Shown: positions 1 through 9,493, numbered from the stretch's first letter. The stretch is DNA of 64,000 bases from Paenibacillus sp. FSL R5-0345 (GCF_000758585.1 NZ_CP009281.1:2542001-2606000); one strand, 5' to 3'. Notes: generated from the letters alone by a model not told the origin. Numbers and translations are program-made.

Positions 1-1
1 T

Positions 2-154
2 GTGTATGATGAGCAAGTTGCTAAACAACTTCAAAAATTGTTTGATGAAGATAGCCAGTTGAGTACAGAGCTTACCCCTGAACGCTATAAAGAAAGATCC
101 TTAATAATCAAATTTAAAGAGGGCATTTCGCGTCTTTTTTCGTCCATCTTATGA
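2..154 (+). CDS. C-terminal end of a cardiolipin synthase / phospholipase D-like protein (partial)
   Basis: An open frame enters from the left edge and stops with TGA at 152-154, giving 50 residues. The pattern (VYDEQVAKQL, F..D...S..L, ERYKERS, then an amphipathic end ISRLFSSIL) fits the tail of bacterial cardiolipin synthases, where the last segment after the second HKD motif carries a D..A..L...F..D...S pattern and a basic, hydrophobic end near the membrane. The HKD catalytic motifs would lie outside the window, so the call rests on the tail alone. The gene points toward the convergent ATP-grasp gene. Confidence 0.55.
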   Translation: MYDEQVAKQLQKLFDEDSQLSTELTPERYKERSLIIKFKEGISRLFSSIL

Positions 155-177
155 ACCCCGAAACTATATCCTCGGTA

Positions 178-215
178 CAAAAGGCGAGCTGTAGATTGTG
201 AATTCACAGTTCGCC
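178..215 (-). terminator. Rho-independent terminator of the ATP-grasp gene
   Basis: Arms 183-192 (ggcgagctgt) and 206-215 (acagttcgcc) pair over 10 bp with one G-U. Read on the minus strand the stem is followed by TTTTGT, so it best serves the minus-strand gene ending at 240. It may also help end the plus-strand partial gene. Confidence 0.6.
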
Positions 216-239
216 GCTGTCTATGGATTCTTCTGCGCT

Positions 240-1028
240 TCACACCATACCCTGTTTTGATTTCATGCACTTGAGATTGTATGTGCGACCGTATACCTTG
301 GCATATCTGACAATTCGGTCAATCATACGGGTATCTTTTAGTTTAGTAAACGGGCACGGATCGGGAGCCGTATTCACTTCCAAGATCCATGGCTTAAGAC
401 GTTGATCTAAGGCAATATCCACACCGATTTCCTGAAGTGCGGGATAGACAGTGCTAAGCTGCCTTGCGGACTTCACTCCAATTTGCTTCAGGGATCGGAT
501 CAATATTTTACAATTTTCTGCGCTTGTGTAGCCTTTTAATAATTCCTCAATCGGATAAATTGTTCCTCCTTGACTCCCGTTTGTAACCACTTTGCGAGGA
601 TACGCAACGCGTCCTGCAACCCCTGTTGCTTCCCACCCACCCTTAGAATTTCGCTGCACCATCACCCGAATATCGAAAGGGCGTCCATCGTAAACCAACA
701 GCCTGATCCCCTTTTGTACTAAATAGGCCTTTCCTTGAGCCTCTCGTAAGATGGCCCGATAGGCCGTGTCGTAATCAGAAAATTTGTGTACGTGGGTACC
801 GGATTGATAGCTGAATTGTGCGCGTGTGAGTTCAACCCGTATTACGCCCTGTCCTAAAGAGCCGCAGCAAGGCTTAATGTACACCATCTTATATTTTTGT
901 AGCATTTCATAGAGCGTGTTCTTATCCATTTTTTTCGTAAGCGGGACATGTTTATTTAACTCTTGGTTTCTAACCAGCACCCTTGTCTTCGTCAGCTTAT
1001 TGGATATACGGCTTATCTGCTTCATCAT
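240..1028 (-). CDS. YheC/YheD-family ATP-grasp protein
   Basis: About 262 residues. Seen: an ATP-grasp fold with the nucleotide-binding segment YIKPCCGSLGQGV, the strand YLVQKGIRL, the region RPFDIRVMVQ, a glycine loop GSQGGTIYP, and the metal-site block WILEVNTAPDPCPF carrying the conserved Glu and Asn. Family knowledge: YheC and YheD of Bacillus are spore-coat-associated ATP-grasp proteins; the reaction is not established. The start at 1028 is preferred because GGAGGG lies about 5 nt upstream; the longer frame from 1055 would place this ribosome site inside the gene. It diverges from the diaminopropionate genes across about 165 bp, so it could equally be a ligase joined to that pathway (inference). 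Confidence 0.75.
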   Translation of the reverse strand: MMKQISRISNKLTKTRVLVRNQELNKHVPLTKKMDKNTLYEMLQKYKMVYIKPCCGSLGQGVIRVELTRAQFSYQSGTHVHKFSDYDTAYRAILREAQGKAYLVQKGIRLLVYDGRPFDIRVMVQRNSKGGWEATGVAGRVAYPRKVVTNGSQGGTIYPIEELLKGYTSAENCKILIRSLKQIGVKSARQLSTVYPALQEIGVDIALDQRLKPWILEVNTAPDPCPFTKLKDTRMIDRIVRYAKVYGRTYNLKCMKSKQGMV

Positions 1029-1192
1029 TGTGTCCCTCCGTCTCAATAGATCCATAGGCTATATTACGAGTATGCCTCCGCTTTTGATTGGGCGAACATC
1101 GAACAGTAGAACACACTGAAAGAAATCTACATATAATTATTGTAGGTATTCATCTATGGGCTGCAGCTTGCGGTCAACAGGAGGCGGCCATC

Positions 1193-3406
1193 ATGCTGCT
1201 CGACAAAGAGAAATTAAAGGATAAACTGCTTGAAGTAATCGAGGTATTTCCTTGGTATAAGGAGCTGATCGGTGGCGAAAGAACGAATTATAGCTTAGAG
1301 AAGCTTCCGCTAATGACATCAACAACGCTAGATACCTATTATTATAATCAACCCATTGATCCTTCTTGGATCGTATACAGGACGTCGGGCACAAGCACAG
1401 GCCGTAGAAAAGCCATACTTTACTCTAAGGAAGACGATAAGCACTATATAAATATTAAAACGAAGCTGTTTGGTGATCTTATTGCGGGAAGCGGATGCGT
1501 TAGAGCTTTGGCGGATATGGGGACTGGGCATGCAGCGAATACTGCATTGTCCATTTTTGAGGAATTAGGATTGGAACCTCGTTCAATTCCCTTTGAATTG
1601 CCGATTGAACAGCATATTGAACAGCTTGAAACCTTCAAGCCTGACCTACTGTACACAATGCCTTCCATTCTTGATCATATCGTACATGCTGCTGAGAATC
1701 CGCGCGCTTTCGGAATCCGCAAGATTATTCTAGTTGGGGAAATCGCTTCACTAGGGTGGCAACGGAATATAGCCGGACTGTTCGGTCTTGAACCACGCGA
1801 CATTATAGATACGTATGGCTCCATTGAAATGGGTACGATCGCTTATTATTCCCATGATTTTGACAGGTACATTTTTGCCGATGGAATTTTTGCGGAAGGG
1901 ATCGGGGCACAGGAGATAGGCGAAGAACTAAGTCCACTAAGTAATGACGAAAGTGTTCTTGTTCTAACCTCAACGGTTCGCAAAATGCTGCCAGCTATTC
2001 GTTTTGTTACTTACGACGTTATAAGGGACTTTAGATCTGTGATGATAGATGGTGTGGAGAAGCAGAGCTTTAGTTCTATCGTGAAACGAGTAGGCCGGGA
2101 ACTGAAGCACGGAGAGAAAATCAGCCTGTACGATATCGAGCAGGTTGTTTACCGTCATATAGAAGATGCGATTATCCGGGTCAAAGTAAGGCAAAATGCA
2201 CTGACCGTTTATCTCAAAAGTAAATCTGCGGATAACACCATTGTCCCGAAAATCAAAGAGGAAATTAGAGAATGCATTCCGGAAATCGGCATGATGATTC
2301 GAAACCATCTGTTGGATGATATTGAGGTCATTATAGTAGGCAAAGACGAGCCGATGGACAGCGGAAAGGTTAAGAACAAAAAGCTATATTACCAGAAAGA
2401 TAAAGATCGCATAGAGATGGACTTCACTGACGGTATTTTGTCGACTATCGGAAATACACCCTTAATCAAGCTGAAGAGCTTGTTCTATAAAAGTGAGTTT
2501 GACGTCTATGCAAAAATGGAGCTGATGAACCCGGGGGGGAGCGCCAAAGATCGTCCCGCCCTGCGGATGATCCATGAGGCATGGAAGGAAGGAACCATAG
2601 GTCCGGGAAGTATCATCATTGAATCGAGCTCTGGAAATATGGCAATCAGCTTGGCCATGATTTGCAAATATTTAGGAATGCGTTTTATCAGCGTTATTGA
2701 TCCTAGAACCACAGAAACGAATCTGCAAATTCTGAAGGCGTTGGATGCCAAAATCGATTATGTCGCCAATCCCGATCCTGTAACAGGTGAGTTTCTTCCT
2801 GCTAGGCTGAACCGTGTACAGCAGTTATTGACGGAAATACCTGGCAGCTACTGGCCGAATCAGTATGCGAATGCAAATAATTATTTAGCCCATTACCATA
2901 CGACAATGAAAGAAATCGTGACTGAACTTGAACGAGTGGATTATTTATTTTGCAGTGTTAGTACATGCGGCACCATTCGGGGCCTTGCGGAATACGTAAG
3001 AGATCACGGACTTCGGACTAAGATCGTGGCTGTGGATGCAGAGGGAAGCGCGATTTTTGGTGGAAATAAGAGTACACGACGCTTCCCGGGACTGGGTGCC
3101 GGCATCGTGCCACCCTTTTGCAGAACAGATCTAATCGATCGTATCGTACATGTCTCGGATTCCGATATCGTAAAAGGTTGCCGGATGTTGGCACAGGAAG
3201 AATCTATCCTGGCAGGCGCATCCTCCGGTGGAATCATTGCCGCCGTGAAGCAGATGGAGCCGGATTTGACCCCGGGAGCTGTCTGCGCTGTCATTCTGCA
3301 TGATAAGGGAGAGCGCTACCTCGATACTGTATACTCAGACTCATGGATTCAGAGCCAGTTCGGCCGGGAGATTTGGACTGAAGTTAGCGATAACGCTGAG
3401 TTGTAA
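1193..3406 (+). CDS. Fusion of an adenylate-forming (PaaK-like ANL) domain with an SbnA-type ACEGA synthase
   Basis: About 737 residues, two enzymes in one chain. Residues about 1-400 form an ANL adenylation domain: ATP-loop YRTSGTSTGRRKA (about 60-72), YGSIEMG (about 205), RFVTYD (about 270), hinge region VGRELKHGEKISLYDIE (about 300) and a GKVKNKK segment (about 390) fitting the catalytic-lysine loop. Residues about 410-737 form a fold-type II PLP enzyme of the cysteine synthase family: TIGNTPLIKL, GGSAKDRPA with the Schiff-base lysine, SSSGNMAIS, and GASSGG. The family match is SbnA, which joins O-phosphoserine and glutamate to N-(2-amino-2-carboxyethyl)-L-glutamate. SbnB follows 34 bp downstream. 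Start 1193 is chosen for AGGAGG at 1179-1184; an upstream ATG at 1088 has no site. The ANL substrate is unknown and no carrier protein is seen. Such a fusion is unusual for SbnA. Confidence 0.8.
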   Translation: MLLDKEKLKDKLLEVIEVFPWYKELIGGERTNYSLEKLPLMTSTTLDTYYYNQPIDPSWIVYRTSGTSTGRRKAILYSKEDDKHYINIKTKLFGDLIAGSGCVRALADMGTGHAANTALSIFEELGLEPRSIPFELPIEQHIEQLETFKPDLLYTMPSILDHIVHAAENPRAFGIRKIILVGEIASLGWQRNIAGLFGLEPRDIIDTYGSIEMGTIAYYSHDFDRYIFADGIFAEGIGAQEIGEELSPLSNDESVLVLTSTVRKMLPAIRFVTYDVIRDFRSVMIDGVEKQSFSSIVKRVGRELKHGEKISLYDIEQVVYRHIEDAIIRVKVRQNALTVYLKSKSADNTIVPKIKEEIRECIPEIGMMIRNHLLDDIEVIIVGKDEPMDSGKVKNKKLYYQKDKDRIEMDFTDGILSTIGNTPLIKLKSLFYKSEFDVYAKMELMNPGGSAKDRPALRMIHEAWKEGTIGPGSIIIESSSGNMAISLAMICKYLGMRFISVIDPRTTETNLQILKALDAKIDYVANPDPVTGEFLPARLNRVQQLLTEIPGSYWPNQYANANNYLAHYHTTMKEIVTELERVDYLFCSVSTCGTIRGLAEYVRDHGLRTKIVAVDAEGSAIFGGNKSTRRFPGLGAGIVPPFCRTDLIDRIVHVSDSDIVKGCRMLAQEESILAGASSGGIIAAVKQMEPDLTPGAVCAVILHDKGERYLDTVYSDSWIQSQFGREIWTEVSDNAEL

Positions 3407-3440
3407 CAACAAAGAATCTATTTCGCAAGGAGGCGACGGT

Positions 3441-4406
3441 ATGCTGTACTTAAATGATCGAGATATACAATCAGTAGGTGTAGATTGGCCTGCTCTTGTG
3501 GAGTCGATAGAAACTGCTGTGGGTATCATCGATTCAGGCGATTATGTGCAGCCGGTAAAGCCGTACCTAAGGTATAAGAATCCACAAAACCGGATTATTG
3601 CAATGCCTGCTTACGTAGGGGGAGAGGTGAACACCGCAGGGATAAAGTGGATTTCTAGTTTCCCAGATAATATTCAGGCTGATCTTCCCCGCGCGCATAG
3701 CATCATTGTATTGAATGACCCAAGTACAGGTCAGCCTTCAGCCGTCTTGAACTCCCCGCTTCCCAGTATTATAAGGACTGCTTCCCTTAGCGGAGTAATG
3801 ATCCGTTACTTTTTGCAGGCGCATTCTGTGGAACAGATTCATCTCGGGATTATCGGTTGGGGGCCAATAGGGCAGTATCATTGTCAAATGGTTACGGCTC
3901 TGTACGGAGATCGTATCGAGCGTATCCGAATTTTTGATATCAAGGGTGTTGATTTATCAGCGGTCACATCACTTTACAGAGATAGGATGGAAGTGGCAGA
4001 GACGTGGACAGACGTTTACCAGCATTCGAATATCTTTATTACTTGTACCGTATCAGAACATCGGTATATCAATCTTCCTCCTGAAAAAGGGAGTCTTCTG
4101 CTGAATGTTTCACTGCGTGATTATAAGCCTGAGGCGTTAGCTTTAGTAAAAGCCATAATCGTCGACGATTGGGATGAAGTGTGCCGCGAGAATACTGACA
4201 TCGAACAGCTCCACCTGGAACAAGGACTGACCCGTGCCGACACCCGGATGATTACCGATGTCGTCTTACGCCACAGCCTGGCTGAATTCGGCGAAGATGA
4301 ACCGATTCTCTTCTGCCCAATGGGGATGGCCGTCTTCGATATCGCTACAGCGGTGTACTATGTGAATAAAGCGAGAGAAAACGGGATTGGAACTGAGCTA
4401 GAGTGA
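3441..4406 (+). CDS. sbnB: SbnB-type N-((2S)-2-amino-2-carboxyethyl)-L-glutamate dehydrogenase
   Basis: About 321 residues of the ornithine cyclodeaminase / mu-crystallin family. Visible are the N-terminal dimer region, the substrate loop around KWISSFPDN, the Rossmann motif GIIGWGPIGQYH and an ITCTVSEH strand. In staphyloferrin B and zwittermicin pathways SbnB-type enzymes oxidatively cleave the SbnA product to L-2,3-diaminopropionate and 2-oxoglutarate; placement directly after the SbnA domain makes that role likely. The start has a perfect AAGGAGG at 3427-3433, 7 nt upstream; an in-frame extension back to 3300 overlaps the previous gene and is rejected. A terminator follows at 4434. Confidence 0.85.
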   Translation: MLYLNDRDIQSVGVDWPALVESIETAVGIIDSGDYVQPVKPYLRYKNPQNRIIAMPAYVGGEVNTAGIKWISSFPDNIQADLPRAHSIIVLNDPSTGQPSAVLNSPLPSIIRTASLSGVMIRYFLQAHSVEQIHLGIIGWGPIGQYHCQMVTALYGDRIERIRIFDIKGVDLSAVTSLYRDRMEVAETWTDVYQHSNIFITCTVSEHRYINLPPEKGSLLLNVSLRDYKPEALALVKAIIVDDWDEVCRENTDIEQLHLEQGLTRADTRMITDVVLRHSLAEFGEDEPILFCPMGMAVFDIATAVYYVNKARENGIGTELE

Positions 4407-4433
4407 GAGCAATTCTGTCCATATGACAGCGAT

Positions 4434-4458
4434 AACCCGCTTATTGAGCGGGTTTTTC
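4434..4458 (+). terminator. Terminator of the diaminopropionate operon
   Basis: Perfect 8-bp stem aacccgct / agcgggtt (4434-4441, 4447-4454) with loop tattg, followed by a T run. Confidence 0.85.
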
Positions 4459-4601
4459 ATTATGTTATGCACTAGCATATGGGTTTCATATGGATATGTT
4501 TGCAACGTGGATCGCGGTTTATTGTGACTGGTTGATCAAAGGTGCTTTGTTTATTTGACGGTATATCAGTGGGAAATGGACAAAATTCCAAGCGATACAA
4601 T

Positions 4602-4636
4602 AAAAACAGCCCCGATGAAGAATACATCGGAGCTGT
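4602..4636 (-). terminator. Terminator of the SGNH esterase gene
   Basis: Arms 4606-4617 and 4625-4636 pair over 12 bp (one G-T). On the minus strand the stem is followed by TTTTTA, just after the esterase stop at 4657. Confidence 0.85.
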
Positions 4637-4656
4637 CTTGTGACTGGTGCAACTGA

Positions 4657-6399
4657 TTAAAGGGTATAACCGAAGCCTAGTATAGTAAAACACTTCTCCT
4701 GATCTTCGGGCACCATTCTGATTTCTATCTGATGCTCACCGCTAGCTTCGTTTTGATATAGAATTACCGGATTGCAATGTGTCCAGTTGTTCACGTGAGG
4801 ATCAGCAGTAACGGCAAGGCTGCCGTCTACGAAAATATCCGCCTTGCCGAATTCGCTGCTGCCGGAATCCTTATATACGAGGATGAGATTTCTACTCGTT
4901 ATTGTCAGCTTGAAGCTTTGTTCCCCTGATGCCCTTGAATGCATCCAATTATGAGGGAATTCCGGAGTGCCGTGAGAGTCGGTATCCATTTCTACCCGCT
5001 GCAAATCGGTATCGATCCCCGAAAATCCGCCTACTTCGATCTTACCTGCGTCAATATAGTTTGTTCGATCCAGCAGGAGGGTTCCGGCAAAATCATTCCC
5101 GATGACCGGGCGTTGATCCAATAAGATCTCATCTTCATTCATTAGTGATTTATGGGTTTCGGTGAATAAATAAGCGAGACAATCAGCCATTACCCGGTGC
5201 CCCTCATTTGTCGGATGATAGATATCATAGAAAAATTGCCGTTTAGAGATGATGTTGCCTTCAGCTTTACTCAGGCGGAACTGCTCGGATACGGCATCCT
5301 TTACACTAACCATAGGAAGATTATAATGTCGGCCAATGGGGGAGAGCCGATCCTGCAGGTTCCAGTCATTCATAAACACACTGAACAGAAGGATTACGGC
5401 TGGCTGATGATCGGCGGAAAGTATTTTTAAGCATAGGCTTTCAAAACAATTGCCCTTCGTTTCATCTCCTTCATCGTTTACGGCAAATTCCACGACCACG
5501 ATATCCGGTGTTACGGAACCGTCTCTAAGAATATCTCTTTCATAACGGATGACGCCAAGCTCGGAGGGTGTTCCGCCGACCCCAGCCTTCACAAAATGGA
5601 TGTTCTCGCCACCATTTGTGCCGAATAAGTCTTTAAATCTTAAATACGATTGATAGGCATAACATTCTGTGTGTATCGGCTTAGCACCGGCTCCTTGAGT
5701 AATGGAACCTCCAATATAAGCGATCGTGACTTCCTCGCCCTTTATAGCTTTATTTATGGCAGTTTTTAATCTTTTATTATTGCCAGCGTGCAGCAAGGAT
5801 TGTGTAATAATCTTTTGGTACTCATTCGATTCAAAAGCAACTGGTGGTTCAAGGATTAGCTCTGGAACAGAATAACCGTCATGCAAATAAAAAATAACAC
5901 TCGCAATCGCCAGTTCGCCTGCGAGATTAAATTCAAAAGCAAATTTTCCGAGCACATCATCTTCTTCAGAACCCGGACAATCTGCTAATCTCAAAATAAT
6001 CTCTGAACCGTCGGCTGGGCAAGGTACACGTAAATAACTGCCGGTTTCATATTTACTAGTTTTGCCCCAGTGCTGCAATAAAAAAGTGACTGGATCTTCC
6101 TGCGCGTTAGTCCTTCTTACGGATACACCGATACTGTGGACTAATTTGCGAAAGCCTGCACTGCTCCCCAGAAGCTCCAGAATTGCATCATCTGTGACGC
6201 CGCCTATAAATCTGGTCTTGTCGATCAGATAGCTACCTTCCAGATAAACTTCTTGAGACGGTTTGCCTTCAGCTCTTGCTGTTGCTTCAATTGCTGTTTC
6301 ATACAGTACAAAAAAGCCGTTTCTACGATCAGCCGGGTCCTTTGGAGCCTTCGGACCTTCAATCTGTTCGCTTGCAATGAAATCGTTATTCTTTTCCAT
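4657..6399 (-). CDS. SGNH/GDSL-type carbohydrate esterase
   Basis: About 580 residues, no signal peptide, so probably cytoplasmic. An N-terminal beta-rich region of about 220 residues precedes the SGNH domain. Seen: block I AYIGGSITQGAG with Ser about 232, block III VVVEFAVND, block V YDIYHPTNEGH giving Asp about 392 and His about 395 (DxxH). A C-terminal region of about 150 residues looks like a further beta-sandwich. It is likely a deacetylase acting on acetylated hemicellulose oligomers, inferred from the divergent GH115 alpha-glucuronidase and a shared cre site. The start at the second ATG (6399) gives GAGG with 9 nt spacing; the ATG at 6408 overlaps that site. Confidence 0.75.
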   Translation of the reverse strand: MEKNNDFIASEQIEGPKAPKDPADRRNGFFVLYETAIEATARAEGKPSQEVYLEGSYLIDKTRFIGGVTDDAILELLGSSAGFRKLVHSIGVSVRRTNAQEDPVTFLLQHWGKTSKYETGSYLRVPCPADGSEIILRLADCPGSEEDDVLGKFAFEFNLAGELAIASVIFYLHDGYSVPELILEPPVAFESNEYQKIITQSLLHAGNNKRLKTAINKAIKGEEVTIAYIGGSITQGAGAKPIHTECYAYQSYLRFKDLFGTNGGENIHFVKAGVGGTPSELGVIRYERDILRDGSVTPDIVVVEFAVNDEGDETKGNCFESLCLKILSADHQPAVILLFSVFMNDWNLQDRLSPIGRHYNLPMVSVKDAVSEQFRLSKAEGNIISKRQFFYDIYHPTNEGHRVMADCLAYLFTETHKSLMNEDEILLDQRPVIGNDFAGTLLLDRTNYIDAGKIEVGGFSGIDTDLQRVEMDTDSHGTPEFPHNWMHSRASGEQSFKLTITSRNLILVYKDSGSSEFGKADIFVDGSLAVTADPHVNNWTHCNPVILYQNEASGEHQIEIRMVPEDQEKCFTILGFGYTL

Positions 6400-6434
6400 A
6401 TGGATCATCCTCGCTTTGTAAGGTTCACTTATTA

Positions 6435-6449
6435 TGGATGCGCTTGCAA
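6435..6449. promoter_or_regulatory. cre site (CcpA operator)
   Basis: Read on the minus strand the 15-mer TTGCAAGCGCATCCA matches the degenerate cre consensus WTGNAANCGNWNNCW at every fixed position. It lies 36 bp upstream of the esterase start and about 190 bp upstream of the GH115 gene, where it could repress either or both under glucose. Confidence 0.6.
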
Positions 6450-6637
6450 ATGAAATGATTGTGCTACAGGGAGATACCTGTTAACAGTAACACCAAATAT
6501 CTAGATTGTTCAACCAATAAACAAAGTTTCGTTTAATAATTACAAAAACTTGCTAGTTTACACATGGAAGTTGAAATTGCTTACTTATATAATGTGCCTA
6601 GTCATACGAAAATAGGATGCTTAAGGGGAGAATAATC

Positions 6638-9493
6638 ATGCCTACGCAGGAATTAAACCTTGTGAAGCAGGGCAAAGCTGCTAAGATTTACTTGGATCCC
6701 AAAGGGAAGGATTATGCCGGTTTGCGCCGCGTGGCTCAGTCTTTTGCAGCAGATGTTAAACAGGTAACGGAGGTAGAACCTGAGATATATACACAATTGC
6801 AGGAATTGGATGGAACCGTTATAATCGCTGGATCGATCGGCAGTAATGAGCTTATTGATCGTTTAATTGCGGAGGGAACAGTGGACGTGTCCGCCATTCA
6901 AGGGAAAAGGGAATGTTATAAAATTCAGGTAGTTGAAGAACCGACAGCAGGAGTGGACAAGGCGCTCGTCATTGTGGGGAGCGATAAACGCGGGACGATG
7001 TACGGGATCTATTCCATCTCTGAAAAAATTGGCGTTAGTCCGTGGGAATATTGGGCAGATGTTGTACCAGAGAAGAAAGCAACTTTGATCCTGTCCGATA
7101 ACCAGCTACATATGATCTCCAAAGAACCTTCGGTTAAATACAGGGGGATTTTTTTGAATGACGACTGGCCGTCCTTGGGCTCTTGGGTAACTCAAAGATT
7201 TGGTGATTTTAATGAAGATTTCTATGACAAGGTGTTTGAACTAATTCTTCGATTAAAGGGGAATTATTTATGGCCAGCGATGTGGAGTGCCGAATTCAGC
7301 CTTAACGGTAAAAGCAATCCAATCGCCAACGCCCAGCATGCACAGGAATACGGCATTATAATGGGAACCTCCCATCATGAACCTTTATTTCGGGCAGGCA
7401 GTGAATGGCAGAAGGTATACAACCAATATGGAACAAGTAACCTATGGGATTTTGCCCGAAACAAACAGGCCATTACAGATTTCTGGGAAGATGGAATCAA
7501 ACGGAATCGGGACTTTGACAATTTAATCACATTAGGGATGCGGGGAGAAAGTGATTCTGCGCTGGAGGGCTCCGACCAGGAGAATATTGACTTGCTGAAG
7601 GACATCATCCTTACGCAAAAAGACTTATTAAAGAAATATAATCTTGAGCACTCGCCCCAAATTCTAGCCGTATACAAGGAAGTGGAGAAGTATTGGTATG
7701 GCACTGCTGAGGTTAAAGGCTTAAAGGACTGGGAAGTCCTGAATGATGTTACGATCCTGCTGGCAGATGATAACTTTGGCAATCTCCGCAAAATCCCAAC
7801 GGAACACGAACGCGATCGGAGTGCAGGGTGGGGGATGTATTATCATTTTGACTATCATGGTGGTCCGCATTCCTATGAATGGTTAAATACGATTCCGCTG
7901 GAAAAGGTATGGGAGCAAATGTGTATGGCATTCGACTATGGCATCCGTGATGTATGGATTGTGAACGTCGGGGATTTGAAGCCTATGGAATTGCCCATTT
8001 CTTACTTTATGGATTTGGCCTATGACTTTGAAGGTTGGGGTACCGGAGCGATTAATCGGACTGAGGAATATACCAAACGATGGGTAGAGCAGCAGTTCGG
8101 ATATGCACTGGAACAAGAGACATGCCTGGGCATTGCGCAATTGCTGAGTGATTATACCCGAATGAACGGCCGCCGCAAGCCGGAGATTATTTATCCGTCA
8201 ACCTTCAGTCCAATCCATTACAATGAGGCACAGACAGTTCTGGAACAGGCGATTAGGATGGAGAATGCCGCTGACCAATACCTTGCTCTTATTCCTGAAT
8301 CATTAAAAGATGCGTACTACCAGCTTGTATATTTCCCTGCTGCTGCCTCAGCCAATGTGCTCAAAATGCAAATATATGCTGGGCTTAACGAGCTATATAC
8401 TGGACGAGGCAGTGTATTGGCAAACACTTACGCTACTCTGACTCATGAAGCCATCAATAGGGATAAACATCTGGAGCAGTTTTATAATAACGAAATTTCA
8501 GAAGGAAAATGGCAAGGAATGATGAGTTCCCCTCATGTCGGGTATATTCACTGGAATGCAGAAGGGTGGAAATATCCAGAGGTGAGCACGTTGATTCCCG
8601 CTAAAGGCTCAATATTGATTGTTGATGTTGAAGGTACGGAGCAAGCGTATGTTGCGGGTACGGCAAAGCTACCGGTATTTACAAATCTGCAAAAAGAAAA
8701 CTATTGCATTACTATCAGCAACGGTGGAGAAGCGGGCTTTGAATATCAGGCAAGAAGCAGTGTAGCTTGGGTCAAGCTTGAGAAAACATCGGGTTGGATC
8801 AAGGCTGGGGAGAGCTTACAGGTTTCTGTAGATTGGGAAAAGGTTCGCGAGACATCGAAGGGTGAAATTACGATCTCTGGTGCCGGGGGCACCGTTAAGG
8901 TGAATGTAGCTGTGGACTGGACTGACATTCAGGATATGCCAGCGATGACCTTTATCGAGGCGCATAATAGACTGGCAATTGAAGCGGAGCATACCTCAAG
9001 CCGTGTTGCACAATCAGGGGTGGAATGGAAGACCATTGCTAACTATGGGCGTTCTTTATCCTCGGTTAAAATGTTTCCAAATGCTGTATCGTTTGAACAA
9101 CCGGAGTGTGCACCTTATCTGGAATATCGGGTTTTAGTACAGCAGGCTGCAGATTACAGCTTAACGGCGTACATTGCCCCAACGAACAACCTGTCACAGT
9201 CCAGTGGATTAAAATATGCGATAGGCTTCGATGCACAGACACCAGTGATTACGGATGCTCTACCTACGGATTTTGCGGGCGGCAATCATGATAATGAACC
9301 GTGGTGCCGCGCAGTTATGAATAATATCCATACCGTGACCACCATTCATGCTTTAACGAAGGGTATCCATACCCTCCGCTTTTACGGATTGGATGCGGGC
9401 CTGGTCCTGCAAAAGCTTGTGTTGTCCGCTGCGGAGCTGCCGTATTCCTATTTGGGCCCAGAGGAGAGCTTCTATACTAGGGGGACGCACTAA
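6638..9493 (+). CDS. GH115 xylan alpha-1,2-glucuronidase
   Basis: About 951 residues, within the usual length for GH115. Family features: the N-terminal alpha/beta domain with GSDKRGTMYGIYSIS and PWEYWADV, the TIM-barrel entry VKYRGIFLNDDWPSLGSW, RLKGNYLWPAMWSAEF, and MGTSHHEP, followed by helical and C-terminal beta domains that end with a carbohydrate-binding-like region. GH115 enzymes remove glucuronic or 4-O-methyl-glucuronic acid from xylan, including internal residues. There is no signal peptide, so it probably acts on imported oligomers. Start 6638 has AAGGGGAG 7 nt upstream; the in-frame ATG at 6617 has no site. It diverges from the esterase and converges with an AraC gene. Confidence 0.88.
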   Translation: MPTQELNLVKQGKAAKIYLDPKGKDYAGLRRVAQSFAADVKQVTEVEPEIYTQLQELDGTVIIAGSIGSNELIDRLIAEGTVDVSAIQGKRECYKIQVVEEPTAGVDKALVIVGSDKRGTMYGIYSISEKIGVSPWEYWADVVPEKKATLILSDNQLHMISKEPSVKYRGIFLNDDWPSLGSWVTQRFGDFNEDFYDKVFELILRLKGNYLWPAMWSAEFSLNGKSNPIANAQHAQEYGIIMGTSHHEPLFRAGSEWQKVYNQYGTSNLWDFARNKQAITDFWEDGIKRNRDFDNLITLGMRGESDSALEGSDQENIDLLKDIILTQKDLLKKYNLEHSPQILAVYKEVEKYWYGTAEVKGLKDWEVLNDVTILLADDNFGNLRKIPTEHERDRSAGWGMYYHFDYHGGPHSYEWLNTIPLEKVWEQMCMAFDYGIRDVWIVNVGDLKPMELPISYFMDLAYDFEGWGTGAINRTEEYTKRWVEQQFGYALEQETCLGIAQLLSDYTRMNGRRKPEIIYPSTFSPIHYNEAQTVLEQAIRMENAADQYLALIPESLKDAYYQLVYFPAAASANVLKMQIYAGLNELYTGRGSVLANTYATLTHEAINRDKHLEQFYNNEISEGKWQGMMSSPHVGYIHWNAEGWKYPEVSTLIPAKGSILIVDVEGTEQAYVAGTAKLPVFTNLQKENYCITISNGGEAGFEYQARSSVAWVKLEKTSGWIKAGESLQVSVDWEKVRETSKGEITISGAGGTVKVNVAVDWTDIQDMPAMTFIEAHNRLAIEAEHTSSRVAQSGVEWKTIANYGRSLSSVKMFPNAVSFEQPECAPYLEYRVLVQQAADYSLTAYIAPTNNLSQSSGLKYAIGFDAQTPVITDALPTDFAGGNHDNEPWCRAVMNNIHTVTTIHALTKGIHTLRFYGLDAGLVLQKLVLSAAELPYSYLGPEESFYTRGTH

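Noticed and set aside
1132..1137. TATAAT upstream of the ANL-SbnA fusion
   Set aside because: The matching -35 position (gaacac) is poor; kept only as a possible promoter.
6571..6593. TTGAAA and TATAAT upstream of GH115
   Set aside because: Only 11 bp between them, too short for a sigma-A promoter.
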